DNA from: Candidatus Shapirobacteria bacterium
GTDB lineage: Bacteria; Patescibacteriota; Microgenomatia; UBA12405; JAUWLS01
Length of the DNA stretch: 41,520 nucleotides
Direction: 5' to 3'
Assembly (NCBI GenBank): GCA_030613565.1
Contig: JAUWLS010000006.1
Span: forward strand, 1-41,520
Positions 20,322-28,795 of this stretch are shown here, piece after piece (within the stretch, counting starts at the first letter, position 1; every line of letters starts with the position of its first letter). Under the pieces are notes generated by a model, which made no database searches, was not told where the DNA came from, and was given only the letters and a program-made list of their open reading frames with translations. The translations under genes were made by a program, and so were the position numbers.

Positions 20322-20608
20322 ATAAAGAAGATCAAAATTATCAAAAAATCTTTAAAAGTGGTTCTTACTCAGCAACCTCGCGCAGATTATTAGGCAGAGT
20401 ATTAGAACAGTATCCCCATTTAAGAACCCAAACTCCTTCCGCCAGAGTTAAATCAATTTTAAAAAGGGGAGACTTGGGTAAAAAAAAGAAAGCTCGCTTA
20501 CTCCAGCAAATCACTCATGGATTGGGTAATCAAACTCATTGTTCAGGTAGGCGAGATGGGGTTCTAAACCCCAGAGGCAGAGGAGCAACTAGGCGTCGCA
20601 AGAGATAA
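20318..20608 (+). CDS. Basic 96-aa protein coupled to rnhB, unrecognised
   Basis: The ATG overlaps the rnhB stop by 4 nt, so translation is coupled. The sequence is hydrophilic and strongly basic, with SATSRRLLGRVLEQYPHL in the N-terminal half, a KKKKARLLQQI helix and a tail ending GRGATRRRKR. Two residues, Cys and His, lie in NQTHCSGRRDG. No family recognised; a nucleic-acid-binding role is only suggested by charge and by the neighbour. Confidence 0.7.
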   Translation: MNKEDQNYQKIFKSGSYSATSRRLLGRVLEQYPHLRTQTPSARVKSILKRGDLGKKKKARLLQQITHGLGNQTHCSGRRDGVLNPRGRGATRRRKR

Positions 20609-20619
20609 AATATTTTATC
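20604..20619. terminator. 16-bp perfect palindrome at the end of the rnhB operon
   Basis: GATAAAATATTTTATC spans the stop codon of the basic protein gene. It could form an AT-only hairpin acting as a weak terminator, or be a protein site. There is no GC stem and no long T run, so the terminator call is weak. Confidence 0.3.
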
Positions 20620-20669
20620 CTCTAACTACTTTTTGTACGATAAAAAATCTAAAAATAGGTTAAATTTAA

Positions 20670-20675
20670 TATAAT
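20670..20675 (+). promoter_or_regulatory. -10 box before the frameshifted small ORF
   Basis: TATAAT, 10 nt before the ATG at 20686 and 17 nt before the ATG at 20693. This supports real transcription of the region between the rnhB operon and the nuclease gene. Confidence 0.5.
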
Positions 20676-20692
20676 CAAAGACAACATGAGCA

Positions 20693-20847
20693 ATGAACGA
20701 CAAAACAGGTTCTAGATTTACCAAAAGGTGACCCGACATCTTGCAGAACAAAGATTGCAAGGCCCCAAAAAACGGAGAAAGGCTATGATTGCCCAGAGAG
20801 CAAACGAAAGGTATGGAATAGGGGTTGGACACCCCAAAGCCTTATTT
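20693..20847 (+). pseudogene. Small basic ORF with an apparent 1-nt frameshift
   Basis: From ATG 20693 the frame reads MNDKTGSRFTKR and stops. The -1 frame from 20728 continues as VTRHLAEQRLQGPKKRRKAM and YGIGVGHPKALFLTN, and stays open into the antisense of the nuclease gene. One extra A in the AAAA run just before 20723 would join both parts into one basic protein. Alternatively the ATG at 20686 gives MSNERQNRF and a TAG stop. It could be a decayed gene, a sequencing indel or a programmed shift. The basic core is reminiscent of the 61-aa protein at 8.7 kb. Confidence 0.35.
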
Positions 20848-20851
20848 TTAA

Positions 20852-21424
20852 CTAATCTAATTTTTCCACTCTTTCCTCATACTTCAACGGTCCTCTTTTC
20901 TTATATTTCACGATTTCGGCAAAATCCTCATCTATCATTTTCTCATTTACCAGTTCTCCTTTTTCACATCCATCTGGGTTTTCCAATAACCCCTCTCTTG
21001 ATCTGTTTCCAGACAAGTGCATATAAAATGGATCTCTAAACTTTGGCTTACTTTCACAATTTATCCACACCCAGGCCAAAATTCTGCCATACTTATCGTC
21101 TTGATAGCGGTCATATTCCAACCACACTCTTTTGCCTTTTATCAATTCTTCCAAAAACTCTCCCGCCTCCTTGTATCCATCCTTGCCTCTACCAGGGGAG
21201 TCAATTAAAAGCATTCTTATTCTCGCTCCATTTCTTAGGTCAAAAGTGTCTCCATCTTCCACCATTTCCACTAGTCCACTATCCGGAAACACCATTTTTG
21301 CCTTGTAATACTCATCAAAATTATCTAATTTGCCTGTTTTTACATACCAGGTCAGTAAAATTCCAGGGATAAACACTCCCGCCACTCCTGCTCTTTTCAG
21401 CTTTTTCCAAGTTAACCGCCTCAT
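20852..21424 (-). CDS. Thermonuclease (SNase)-fold protein, membrane-anchored
   Basis: 190 aa with an N-terminal basic stretch and membrane helix (AGVAGVFIPGILLTWYV) and then an SNase domain: VEDGDTFDLRNGARIRMLLID, followed by EFLEELIKGKRVWLEYD and DDKYGRILAWVWIN. The DGDT and YGR elements match staphylococcal nuclease-type enzymes; the catalytic Arg in the RMLLIDSPG segment looks kept. It likely acts at the cell surface on nucleic acids. TATAAT at 21438-21433 lies 8 nt before the ATG. A diverged copy of its last 21 codons is found at 32.6 kb. Confidence 0.88.
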   Translation of the reverse strand: MRRLTWKKLKRAGVAGVFIPGILLTWYVKTGKLDNFDEYYKAKMVFPDSGLVEMVEDGDTFDLRNGARIRMLLIDSPGRGKDGYKEAGEFLEELIKGKRVWLEYDRYQDDKYGRILAWVWINCESKPKFRDPFYMHLSGNRSREGLLENPDGCEKGELVNEKMIDEDFAEIVKYKKRGPLKYEERVEKLD

Positions 21425-21459
21425 CTGTACTCATTATAAACACAAGAAATCAAAAATTC

Positions 21460-21640
21460 TGCCCTGTCCCAATTGGCGGAGCTTATACCTGAAAATCCGA
21501 ACGGATTTTCTCCATTGATCATCAATTACAAAGGTATTTCCGCAGTAGCGGGACTTTCAGCCACCGGCCCTTGCCTTCGGATTTATTTTATCGCCTGTCG
21601 CTTCGTTCCGGCCGAGATCTCAAGTTTTTCTTTTTAAGTC
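21460..21640 (+). repeat. Dispersed structured repeat, copy 1
   Basis: Full left arm (CTGCCCTGTCCCAATTGGCG onward), the AAAATCCG-AA-CGGATTTT hairpin nested in ATACCT/AGGTAT pairing, a degenerate GC-rich centre, and the right arm CTTCGGATTTATTTTATCGC through CAAGTTTTTCTTTTTAAG. The right end runs into the beta-propeller gene and supplies its last codons and stop. It lies directly upstream of the nuclease gene. Confidence 0.9.
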
Positions 21641-23578
21641 ACGCCACCGCCAGGATTTCATTCTTATTTTTCCTTTTTTGATAAGCAAGACAACTCCTCC
21701 TGCTCCCACTCCCAAAAATACTCCACCCAAAACCCACGCCCAAAAATAATTTTTTATTTCCACTTGCGTTTTAGGGTTAAACCCAGATTCTAATTTTGAA
21801 CCGGCCGCCACCTTCACCAATTCTGGCCCCAAATCTTCCAATGGTCCCACTCCAGCTCCAGAAGTATTTCTGTCTTTGGCTCCACCAATACTCATAAATC
21901 GATCCAAACCTGTCCCCGCCGCCACATATTGACCATTATCCGACATCGCCACTGTTTCAATCTTATTACCTACCTTCCAGTCTTGCAAAATAGAACTTCC
22001 GTCGCTTGCCACCAAGATGACGTGATATGTCCCTGTCCCTAAAACCAAACTCTCTCCGTCTTTTGCAAAAACCATATCCGCCACGTAACCGGGATTTTTC
22101 AACTGCCAAACAGGATTTTTAGAATCTTTTTTCACTAAATACATCCCGCCAAGTATGTATCCAATGGCAATCGATTGACCATCATCAGAAATAGCCGTTG
22201 ATATTGATGGATTTTGGCTATAATCAAACCGCCACACCACCTCTCTTTTATTAGTTTCTAAAAGCACTGCCGAATAGGGATCATCCGCACCTCCTCCACC
22301 AACCGCAATTACGTACTGTCCATCGTTAGAAATGGCCATATTTTCAACTGGAAAGTTCTCTCCTGCCTTGATTTTATAAACAGGTTCAGAGCTTTCTGGT
22401 CTAAACATATAAACACTGCGATCAGGGCAACTAGTTCCGGCTGTAAAATATTTTCCATCCGAACTCATCGCCATCGCCCGAATTACACTTCCCTCCAGTC
22501 CCAATATTCCTCCTTCTGATTTTGCTTGGTATTCCCACAAGGGGATTGAGCTATCCGTCTTCCACAAATATATTTTTGTATCATGCCCGCCAGCGTTAAT
22601 ATATTCACCATCGTCCGATATATTCAAACCTCTCAAAGTCATGCCAATATTATGAGACCAGATTGGTTCTGAACTTTTAATATCAAACAAAAACACCTGT
22701 CCTTTCAGACTTGCTGTCAACAATCCGTCTTTTGAAAAATCAACCAGTCCACGGTCTCCACTTACGTTCCCATTTGCCCGGTCAAATTCGGCCCTGAAAA
22801 TCCAAATCGGTTCATTAGAAGAAACATCAAAAACATACAAAACTCCTTGATTGTCCACCGCCGCCAACTTCAAACCATCAGCCGAGAAATCAACATCAGT
22901 CACCCAGTTTTCACCTACATCGTAAGACCAGACAGCTGTTTTTTCATTTTTATCAAAAAGATAAACTTTATGATTACTAATCAAATTTTCCGATAATACT
23001 TTTGGCCCTCCCCATGCCCCGCAACAATCTGGACAGAGTCCTGGTTGACAATCCTGTCCACCATAGTACGGGTTGTGAAGAACTGTATTTCCCACTTTGG
23101 CTTCGAAAAAGAATTGATACTGACCTTCTTTGCTTATGTTTTTACTGTAAACATATTCAATGCCTTGTGACCGTTCGCCCTTTTTTTCCATCAAATACGG
23201 TTTTATGTTTTCAACTTCTTCAATTGGACCTGTTTCTATAATGTAAATTTTTACATACTCCGGCTCACGATTTTCAGGATCAGAAAAATAAGTATGAAAG
23301 GTATATTCACCTGTTTCTCCAAAGACAGGGTCTACCGAACCAGTTTCCAGTCTCGGTCCGGAAGAATCCTGACTCACTAGGTTACTTGTCCCATCATCCC
23401 TGTCACTACTTTGCTCAACCATTTCTCCTTCGTTTATTTCTACGGTCTGATTCCCGTCACCAGTCGTATTAACTATCGTTCTAGTAGCGGCCCAAATTTC
23501 ATTTTTCCAAAACAAAACAAAACACCCCATCAATCCCAATATTAAAAAAATGCGCCACTTCATTACTGTTACCTTCAT
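21620..23578 (-). CDS. Secreted beta-propeller protein with C-terminal membrane anchor
   Basis: 652 aa. Signal peptide (residues about 8-31, ending IWAA), a region of about 190 residues with a Cys-rich insert (CQPGLCPDCCGAWGG), then about nine WD40/PQQ-like blades. Each blade repeats a pattern like ISDDGEYINAGGHDTKIYLW followed by S-x-P-x-W. A single membrane helix (WAWVLGGVFLGVGAGGVVLLI) and a basic tail close the protein, so the propeller faces outward. It probably binds ligands or partners at the surface; no catalytic motif is seen. The final residues (DLKRKT) are encoded by repeat copy 1, so the original C-terminus may have been replaced. Confidence 0.85.
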   Translation of the reverse strand: MKVTVMKWRIFLILGLMGCFVLFWKNEIWAATRTIVNTTGDGNQTVEINEGEMVEQSSDRDDGTSNLVSQDSSGPRLETGSVDPVFGETGEYTFHTYFSDPENREPEYVKIYIIETGPIEEVENIKPYLMEKKGERSQGIEYVYSKNISKEGQYQFFFEAKVGNTVLHNPYYGGQDCQPGLCPDCCGAWGGPKVLSENLISNHKVYLFDKNEKTAVWSYDVGENWVTDVDFSADGLKLAAVDNQGVLYVFDVSSNEPIWIFRAEFDRANGNVSGDRGLVDFSKDGLLTASLKGQVFLFDIKSSEPIWSHNIGMTLRGLNISDDGEYINAGGHDTKIYLWKTDSSIPLWEYQAKSEGGILGLEGSVIRAMAMSSDGKYFTAGTSCPDRSVYMFRPESSEPVYKIKAGENFPVENMAISNDGQYVIAVGGGGADDPYSAVLLETNKREVVWRFDYSQNPSISTAISDDGQSIAIGYILGGMYLVKKDSKNPVWQLKNPGYVADMVFAKDGESLVLGTGTYHVILVASDGSSILQDWKVGNKIETVAMSDNGQYVAAGTGLDRFMSIGGAKDRNTSGAGVGPLEDLGPELVKVAAGSKLESGFNPKTQVEIKNYFWAWVLGGVFLGVGAGGVVLLIKKGKIRMKSWRWRDLKRKT

Positions 23579-23606
23579 TGTAAACTATTGATCATTTGCC
23601 TTTAAA

Positions 23607-23785
23607 TCCAACTGGCGGAGCTTATACCTGAAAATCCGAACGGATTTTCTCCATTGATATTAATTACAAAGGTATCCTCGGCGGTGGCTGACCGCCACCA
23701 GCCCCGCCTTCGGATTTATTTTGTCGCCCTCCTCCGTCGGCCGAAGATTTCAAGTTTTTCTTTTTAAGCCCCTTTGGGGCTTTAG
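23607..23785 (+). repeat. Dispersed structured repeat, copy 2
   Basis: This fills most of the 330-bp gap before the second transketolase operon. The left end is slightly shortened. The centre has GGCGGTGGCTGACCGCCACC with competing stems. The right arm ends in AAGCCCC-TTT-GGGGCTT (23766-23782). A 44-codon minus-strand ORF (23798-23664) lies almost entirely within it. The rest of the gap (23786-23902) holds no gene that I can see. Confidence 0.9.
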
Positions 23786-23902
23786 TCCAGTAAGTCATAA
23801 CTAAATACCACCTTAACTCTCTTGGCTTTATGTCTTGTTCTTACTAGTCTCTTTGTTGTCCAAGTGTGACAGTATAAAAAATTAAAAAAGTTCTAAAAGT
23901 CG

Positions 23903-23908
23903 TATAAT
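23903..23908 (+). promoter_or_regulatory. -10 box of the second transketolase operon
   Basis: A perfect TATAAT directly adjoins the ATG at 23909, so that ATG would be upstream of the transcript start. The next in-frame ATG, at 23918, lies where transcription should begin. The -35 is weak. Confidence 0.6.
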
Positions 23909-23917
23909 ATGACAATT

Positions 23918-24697
23918 ATGAATCAAAGCAGAGCTGATTTGATTAAATTAAGAAGAAGAATTGTGACCATGTGCTACCGTGCCAAAATGGGTCATATATC
24001 ATCAGCGCTATCGTGTGTAGACGTTTTATATGTTTTATACAAAAACTTTCTAAACAAAAACCATAATGATTTCATTTTGAGTAAAGGTCATGCCGCACCA
24101 GGACTGTATGTTGTGTTAAACCATTTTAAACACTTGAAAGATGCAGAATTGGATAAGTTCGGTACTTTGGGAAGCGCCTTAACTTCACACCCAACTTGTC
24201 TAGTTCCTGGCATTCAATTTGCCTCGGGCGCATTGGGTTTAGGACTATCTGTTGGTGTTGGAATGAGTCTAGCAAACAAAATTAAAGGGATTAAAAACAG
24301 GAAAACATTTATATTGATCGGAGATGGTGAATTAAATGAAGGATCAGTGTGGGAATCATTAATTTTTGCCGGAAATAATAGCATGAAGAACTTGATTGTT
24401 GTTTTGGACAAAAATAATATCCAAGCATCTGATTATTCAAAGAACATAATTAAAACCGACCCACTTATAAAATCAATTAAAAAACTTGGTTGGAATACAG
24501 TTTTTACTGATGGGCACGACACGGAGAAAATACTTACAACGATAAACTCCGTTTTTAACTCCCAAAAACCAACTCTAATAATTACCAATACCATAAAAGG
24601 TAAGGGGGTAAGTTTTATGGAAAACGATCCTGCTTGGCATCATCGAAACCCCACAGAAGAAGAGTTTAATCTAGCAATTAAAGAATTAACATTATGA
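23918..24697 (+). CDS. Transketolase N-terminal subunit, second (island) copy
   Basis: 259 aa starting MNQSRADLIKLRRRIVTMCY. It has the canonical TPP motif GDGELNEGSVWE...DKNNIQ, unlike the backbone copy, plus GHISSALSCVDVLY and SKGHAAPGLY. The two N-subunits are clearly divergent paralogues, and this one uses TTA/TTG/ATT codons much more than the CTT/CTC-rich backbone genes, suggesting transfer. The start is set by the -10 box. It overlaps the C-subunit gene by 4 nt. Leading an operon with SDR, kinase-like and radical SAM genes, it probably serves a dedicated sugar or ketol synthesis rather than central metabolism. Confidence 0.92.
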   Translation: MNQSRADLIKLRRRIVTMCYRAKMGHISSALSCVDVLYVLYKNFLNKNHNDFILSKGHAAPGLYVVLNHFKHLKDAELDKFGTLGSALTSHPTCLVPGIQFASGALGLGLSVGVGMSLANKIKGIKNRKTFILIGDGELNEGSVWESLIFAGNNSMKNLIVVLDKNNIQASDYSKNIIKTDPLIKSIKKLGWNTVFTDGHDTEKILTTINSVFNSQKPTLIITNTIKGKGVSFMENDPAWHHRNPTEEEFNLAIKELTL

Positions 24698-25620
24698 AAC
24701 TGGTTGCAAAAAACTCCAGAATAGAGTGTGGAAAAACCATCGAAAAATTAATGGGTATTCATAGAGAACTAGTTCACATTACAACAGATGGTAATGACTA
24801 CACCCATAAACACAGAGATCGTCACTTTGATGTCGGAATTGCTGAAGGAAACTTAATTGGAATTGCTGCAGGGTTGGCCATCAAAAAACTACCGGTAATC
24901 ATTAATGGTATTACTAGTTTCATTATTACTAATGCTTTCATGCAGATTCGAGACGATTTGTGTTTTTCAAATCTCAAAGTAATAATGCTGGGCATTGGTT
25001 CAGGTATTAGTTACGCATCTCTCGGATTTACACACCATTCTTTTGAAGATATCGGCTTATTATCAAACCTCCCCAACATTAAGATGTATTTACCTGCAGA
25101 CGCGATCGCTGCCAAAAAAGCCCTAACAGATGCTGTTTTAAGAGACGGCCCATCATATGTCAGGATCAGGACAGGAAATGAACCAGTTGTATACCAAGGT
25201 ACACATGCTAAAAAACTTAACTTTTCAAAACCAACTGTCGTTTCAGAGGGTAAAGATGTAATTGTTTTTACCTATGGAACCCATGTTTTCAAGATGCTCA
25301 AAGTCAAAAACAGACTTAAATCAAGAGGGGTCGAGATAAAAGTTGTTGATGTCAATTCTATTGATGTTTACCCAAGAAAATTACTGTTGGAAGAAATAAC
25401 TAGTCATAAAAAAAGTTTTGTTATTGAAGAACATTGTGTCGAAACTGGCTTAGGTAGTTTGATGGCCAACTTATTCATCGAAAATAACATAAAAACACAA
25501 TTGGTAAAGATTGGACTACCAAAAGAATTCTGTAAAATAGCCGGCAGTGCCGAAGAATTACTAAGTCGATATAATTTAGGAATTAATGAAATTGAAAAAA
25601 TGATTATTAAAAATCTATAA
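24694..25620 (+). CDS. Transketolase C-terminal subunit, second (island) copy
   Basis: 308 aa. Pyr domain with the activating glutamate in FDVGIAEGNLIGIAAGLA, THHSFEDIGLLSNLPNIKMY, and C-domain VIEEHCVETGLGSL. The stop is followed immediately by the GTG of the SDR gene, so the genes are tightly coupled. It pairs with the N-subunit encoded just upstream to make one TPP enzyme. Confidence 0.92.
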   Translation: MKLVAKNSRIECGKTIEKLMGIHRELVHITTDGNDYTHKHRDRHFDVGIAEGNLIGIAAGLAIKKLPVIINGITSFIITNAFMQIRDDLCFSNLKVIMLGIGSGISYASLGFTHHSFEDIGLLSNLPNIKMYLPADAIAAKKALTDAVLRDGPSYVRIRTGNEPVVYQGTHAKKLNFSKPTVVSEGKDVIVFTYGTHVFKMLKVKNRLKSRGVEIKVVDVNSIDVYPRKLLLEEITSHKKSFVIEEHCVETGLGSLMANLFIENNIKTQLVKIGLPKEFCKIAGSAEELLSRYNLGINEIEKMIIKNL

Positions 25621-26433
25621 GTGAAAAGAATACAAAAAATAGCCATTGTAACCGGCGCTAGTAGTGGAGTTGGATTGGAAATTACAAAAAAACTAGTAAA
25701 AAGAAAGATTAAGGTTTATATGGTTTCGCACAACGAAGATAGGCTCGATTCCGCTAAAAAGGAGGCTGAAAATTTATCAAAAGAAATAGAGACCATTGTA
25801 GTTGACGTTAGAAAGAGGAATGAGGTATTTAAAGCAGTGTCTAAAATTTTAGAAGCAAATGAAAAAATTGATTATTTGATTAATTGTGCTGGCGTTAGTA
25901 TTCACGGAGATTTTGGAAAATTAGAAGAAAGAGATTGGAATGAAGTTCTCAACACAAATCTTAAAGGTGTCTTTTTGTTTTGTCGAGCTGTTTGGCCCAT
26001 AATGAAAGTATCAGGTAATTGCCAAATCATTACCATTTCATCAGCTTCTGGTAATACTGGTTATTCAGGTGGTTCAATTTACTGTGCTTCAAAGTTTGGA
26101 GTAAATGGATTTATGGAAGCTCTCGCACTTGAAGGGCAAGAAGTGGGTATTAAAGTTACTAATATTTGTCCGGGGCAAATAAATACTGCGGTTTGGAACC
26201 CAAATGATCCAGAGGTAAATAAAGCTAGAGCTAAAATGCTAAACACAAAAGCGATTGGAGAGCTAGTGGAGTTTTTAATTAAAAGACCATGGAATGAACA
26301 CTATAAAAAGATAAATGTGAATCCGTTTGCGATTCAACCATATCTTAAAGGTCGCAACAGAGGCCCTGGCGGTAAATTTCCCGAACAAAAAAACATTATT
26401 AAAACCCAAAAAAATAAAACGTTCAGAATTTAA
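25621..26433 (+). CDS. Short-chain dehydrogenase/reductase
   Basis: NAD(P)-dependent oxidoreductase of 270 aa. Rossmann glycine motif TGASSGVGLEI, the NAG-equivalent NCAGVS, active-site Ser in ISSASGNTGYSGG and the YCASK catalytic Tyr/Lys, followed by NICPGQINT. GTG start with no gap after the transketolase gene. It may reduce or epimerise the ketose made by the transketolase. A C-terminal basic tail (RNRGPGGKFPEQKN) is unusual for a small SDR. Confidence 0.92.
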   Translation: MKRIQKIAIVTGASSGVGLEITKKLVKRKIKVYMVSHNEDRLDSAKKEAENLSKEIETIVVDVRKRNEVFKAVSKILEANEKIDYLINCAGVSIHGDFGKLEERDWNEVLNTNLKGVFLFCRAVWPIMKVSGNCQIITISSASGNTGYSGGSIYCASKFGVNGFMEALALEGQEVGIKVTNICPGQINTAVWNPNDPEVNKARAKMLNTKAIGELVEFLIKRPWNEHYKKINVNPFAIQPYLKGRNRGPGGKFPEQKNIIKTQKNKTFRI

Positions 26434-26438
26434 AAATT

Positions 26439-27356
26439 GTGAAAATTTTATCCATTAAATCAGCGAAGCAAACAATATACTTTGGTACTGATTTTTTACC
26501 AGCCGTAGATTTTTTATCAAGAACTATGATGCCGGGAATATTTATCCCGTGTTGCCAAGTAAAAGCAGTTAAAAACTACATGCCCTCACCAAAAAAAGTA
26601 TTAATATCCTTTGTTCAATCACCAAATTCAAAGATAAAAATAAGTGAGAATGGGGAAAGAGTGGTTATTTTTGATGATTGGTCTAAGAGTGTTCCAACTT
26701 ATATTCTTTCACTAATAAGCTCTTTGTTTCAAAAACAGTATCTCAAACATGACTTATTCTCTATTCATTCATCTGCTGTCTTTGGAAACACTACCAATTT
26801 TATTTTTATTGGTAAGGCCGGATCTGGTAAAACAACAACAGCTATCGAATTGGTATCTAGACATCAATATAAATTTTTATCAAACAACAGAACAGTTATC
26901 AGTGCAGATGGTTTAAACATTGAGGCGGGCACACAATCTATTACAGTGAGAAATGAATCAATTGGTAGTCTTGACAGTTTTACTGAACCACATATTGAAA
27001 ATATCTATGGAAGAAAGGTAATTAGATTCAGGTCTAAATATTTGGGCAATTATAGAAACAACAAAAAAAACATCTTTATAAAACTCCAATTAAATCCGGC
27101 TGTTAGTGAATTTAAAAAAATGGAATTTGATGAAAGCATGATTTTTCTTTATCCAAACCTTTTAGATATTTACGACAGAGAAGTGTTGCTTTTTAACTGG
27201 TCGGTACCAGCACCCATTTCACCCCTAACAATAAAGGACAAGAAAAAAGCCTTGGATTTGGCACACAAAATATACAACGAGTCAGTGATATATCATCTTT
27301 CTGGATCTTTAGATTTTATTTGTGAGCAAATTACAAATTTAGATAGCAATGAATAA
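26439..27356 (+). CDS. HPr-kinase-like P-loop protein
   Basis: 305 aa. An N-terminal region of about 105 residues without recognised motif, then an HprK/PEPCK-type P-loop domain: HSSAVFGNTTNFIFIGKAGS with the Walker A GKAGSGKTT (125-133), then KFLSNNRTVI, where HprK has its acidic strand. Related proteins occur in peptide and polysaccharide biosynthetic clusters as small-molecule or peptide kinases. GTG start; it overlaps the radical SAM gene by 8 nt. Substrate unknown. True HprK is unlikely because no HPr gene or canonical K-loop is visible. Confidence 0.78.
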   Translation: MKILSIKSAKQTIYFGTDFLPAVDFLSRTMMPGIFIPCCQVKAVKNYMPSPKKVLISFVQSPNSKIKISENGERVVIFDDWSKSVPTYILSLISSLFQKQYLKHDLFSIHSSAVFGNTTNFIFIGKAGSGKTTTAIELVSRHQYKFLSNNRTVISADGLNIEAGTQSITVRNESIGSLDSFTEPHIENIYGRKVIRFRSKYLGNYRNNKKNIFIKLQLNPAVSEFKKMEFDESMIFLYPNLLDIYDREVLLFNWSVPAPISPLTIKDKKKALDLAHKIYNESVIYHLSGSLDFICEQITNLDSNE

Positions 27357-28176
27357 AATAAAAAGCCTGGTTATTCGGAAGAAAGGAAAAAGTGGTAAGG
27401 GTGTATCAAAAACAAAACTTTTTGAACATATAAAAATTCAAACCAATAATGCCTGTACCAGAAAATGCTCTTATTGTTATTTTGGCAATATTAAAGGTAC
27501 TTATCATAACCATATTCTTCCTAAAGAAATATTTAAAAAACTGATCGACGAGTTGTCATCAATAGATTATGATGGTCGAATAGGCTTATTTGAAATAAAC
27601 GAACCGTTAACTGACCCAAGAATTTTTGACTTTGTAACCTACGTGTCACGAAAAATACCAAAAGCCTGGAATATGTTAATTAGCAATGGAGACTTGTTAA
27701 ATGAAAAAAGGCTAGAAAAGCTTAATTTAGCCAAACTTGATCAATTATGTGTTTCTGTTTACGATCAAAAAACATTAGATAAGTTAAAAAAAATAAAGAC
27801 ATCTCGACCAGATCTTTTCAAGATTGTCGAGGTAATGAATTTTATTGAAGGAACCTTTATTGATAACCGCGGTGGAAACATTGACTACAAAGATGCTCAA
27901 GACACCAAAGAATACATCCACTGTCCGTGTGAGAGGGTTCATAAATTACTTTATGTTAGACCAAATGGTAATGTCGTTTCTTGCTTTTCTGATTTTTACG
28001 AAGTAAATATTATGGGAAATGTATACCAAGAATCTCTTCAAGAAATCTGGTTTGGAAAAACATTTTCTGAATTTAGAAAAAATCTTGATAAGGGAAATCG
28101 ATTAGTCTCAACTCTTTGTACTGACTGTAACTATTCGGGTAAAGGTGGTTTTTTTAAAAAATACAAAAAAATATGA
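27349..28176 (+). CDS. Radical SAM/SPASM-like enzyme
   Basis: 275 aa. The 4Fe-4S SAM cluster motif CTRKCSYC (C36, C40, C43) sits near the N-terminus. EINEPLTDPRIFDF resembles the GGEP region. The C-terminal part has further cysteines (CPCER, VSCF, LCTDCNYSG) and the NIMGNVYQESLQEIW segment typical of SPASM/twitch domains that bind auxiliary clusters. Such enzymes modify peptides or sugars by radical chemistry. Translationally coupled to the kinase-like gene upstream and the peptidase downstream. No precursor peptide gene is obvious nearby. Confidence 0.87.
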   Translation: MNKIKSLVIRKKGKSGKGVSKTKLFEHIKIQTNNACTRKCSYCYFGNIKGTYHNHILPKEIFKKLIDELSSIDYDGRIGLFEINEPLTDPRIFDFVTYVSRKIPKAWNMLISNGDLLNEKRLEKLNLAKLDQLCVSVYDQKTLDKLKKIKTSRPDLFKIVEVMNFIEGTFIDNRGGNIDYKDAQDTKEYIHCPCERVHKLLYVRPNGNVVSCFSDFYEVNIMGNVYQESLQEIWFGKTFSEFRKNLDKGNRLVSTLCTDCNYSGKGGFFKKYKKI

Positions 28177-28790
28177 TAAATTATATTATGGGAACAATAA
28201 TACTAACTTCACAAGGGCTCTCAAATCAAAATGTCGCTAACAAGTTTCTCGATTTTGTTACTGATCCTAAAATAACCAAAATTGCCATGGTGACTACTGC
28301 AGCAAGGGACAAAGAAAATAATAAATGGGTAATCTTAGCAAAAGATCGATTTGAAAAAATGGGTTTTAGTGGTGTAGACCTTATTGATATTGAAGTAAAT
28401 CCAGAAATTGATTTCTCTTCATATCAAGTGATTTACGTCTGTGGCGGAAACACATTTAAACTACTTCATTTCAGCCGTTTGGCAAACTTCAAGAAAAGTG
28501 TTGAAAAACTATTAGCTAGAAACGGTATATACATAGGATTAAGTGCTAGTAGTTTGATTATGGGGCCATCAGTCAAACTGGCCAATGAGGTTACTTCGGA
28601 TGCCAACGAAGTTGGGATTACTGATTTTACTGGATTCGAGCTTGTTCCCCAAATCATTTATCCTCACTATAGTCACGAAGTCGAGATGGAATTACAAAAC
28701 TTTGAGAAAAAACATAATGTGAAAGTTAATAGGCTCACAAATGATCAAGCTTTAATACTGGTTGGCAATCAAGTGGAACTAGTCGAATAA
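28173..28790 (+). CDS. Peptidase S51 (PepE/cyanophycinase-like) family protein
   Basis: 205 aa. It shows the S51 class-I-glutamine-amidotransferase-like fold: YVCGGNTFKLLHF, then the nucleophile region GLSASSLIMGP (the family usually has GxSAGA) and the catalytic-His-like IYPHYSH. PepE releases N-terminal Asp from Asp-X dipeptides, but the Gly-to-Ser change after the nucleophile alanine may alter activity. The ATG overlaps the radical SAM stop; an internal ATG at 28188 is also possible. Last gene of the five-gene-plus operon; it converges with the PheRS-like gene 5 bp away. Confidence 0.83.
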   Translation: MINYIMGTIILTSQGLSNQNVANKFLDFVTDPKITKIAMVTTAARDKENNKWVILAKDRFEKMGFSGVDLIDIEVNPEIDFSSYQVIYVCGGNTFKLLHFSRLANFKKSVEKLLARNGIYIGLSASSLIMGPSVKLANEVTSDANEVGITDFTGFELVPQIIYPHYSHEVEMELQNFEKKHNVKVNRLTNDQALILVGNQVELVE

Positions 28791-28795
28791 GCAGA

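Noticed and set aside
20848-21039. Continuation of the small basic ORF to 21039
   Set aside because: It is antisense to the convincing nuclease gene and loses the basic, helical character.
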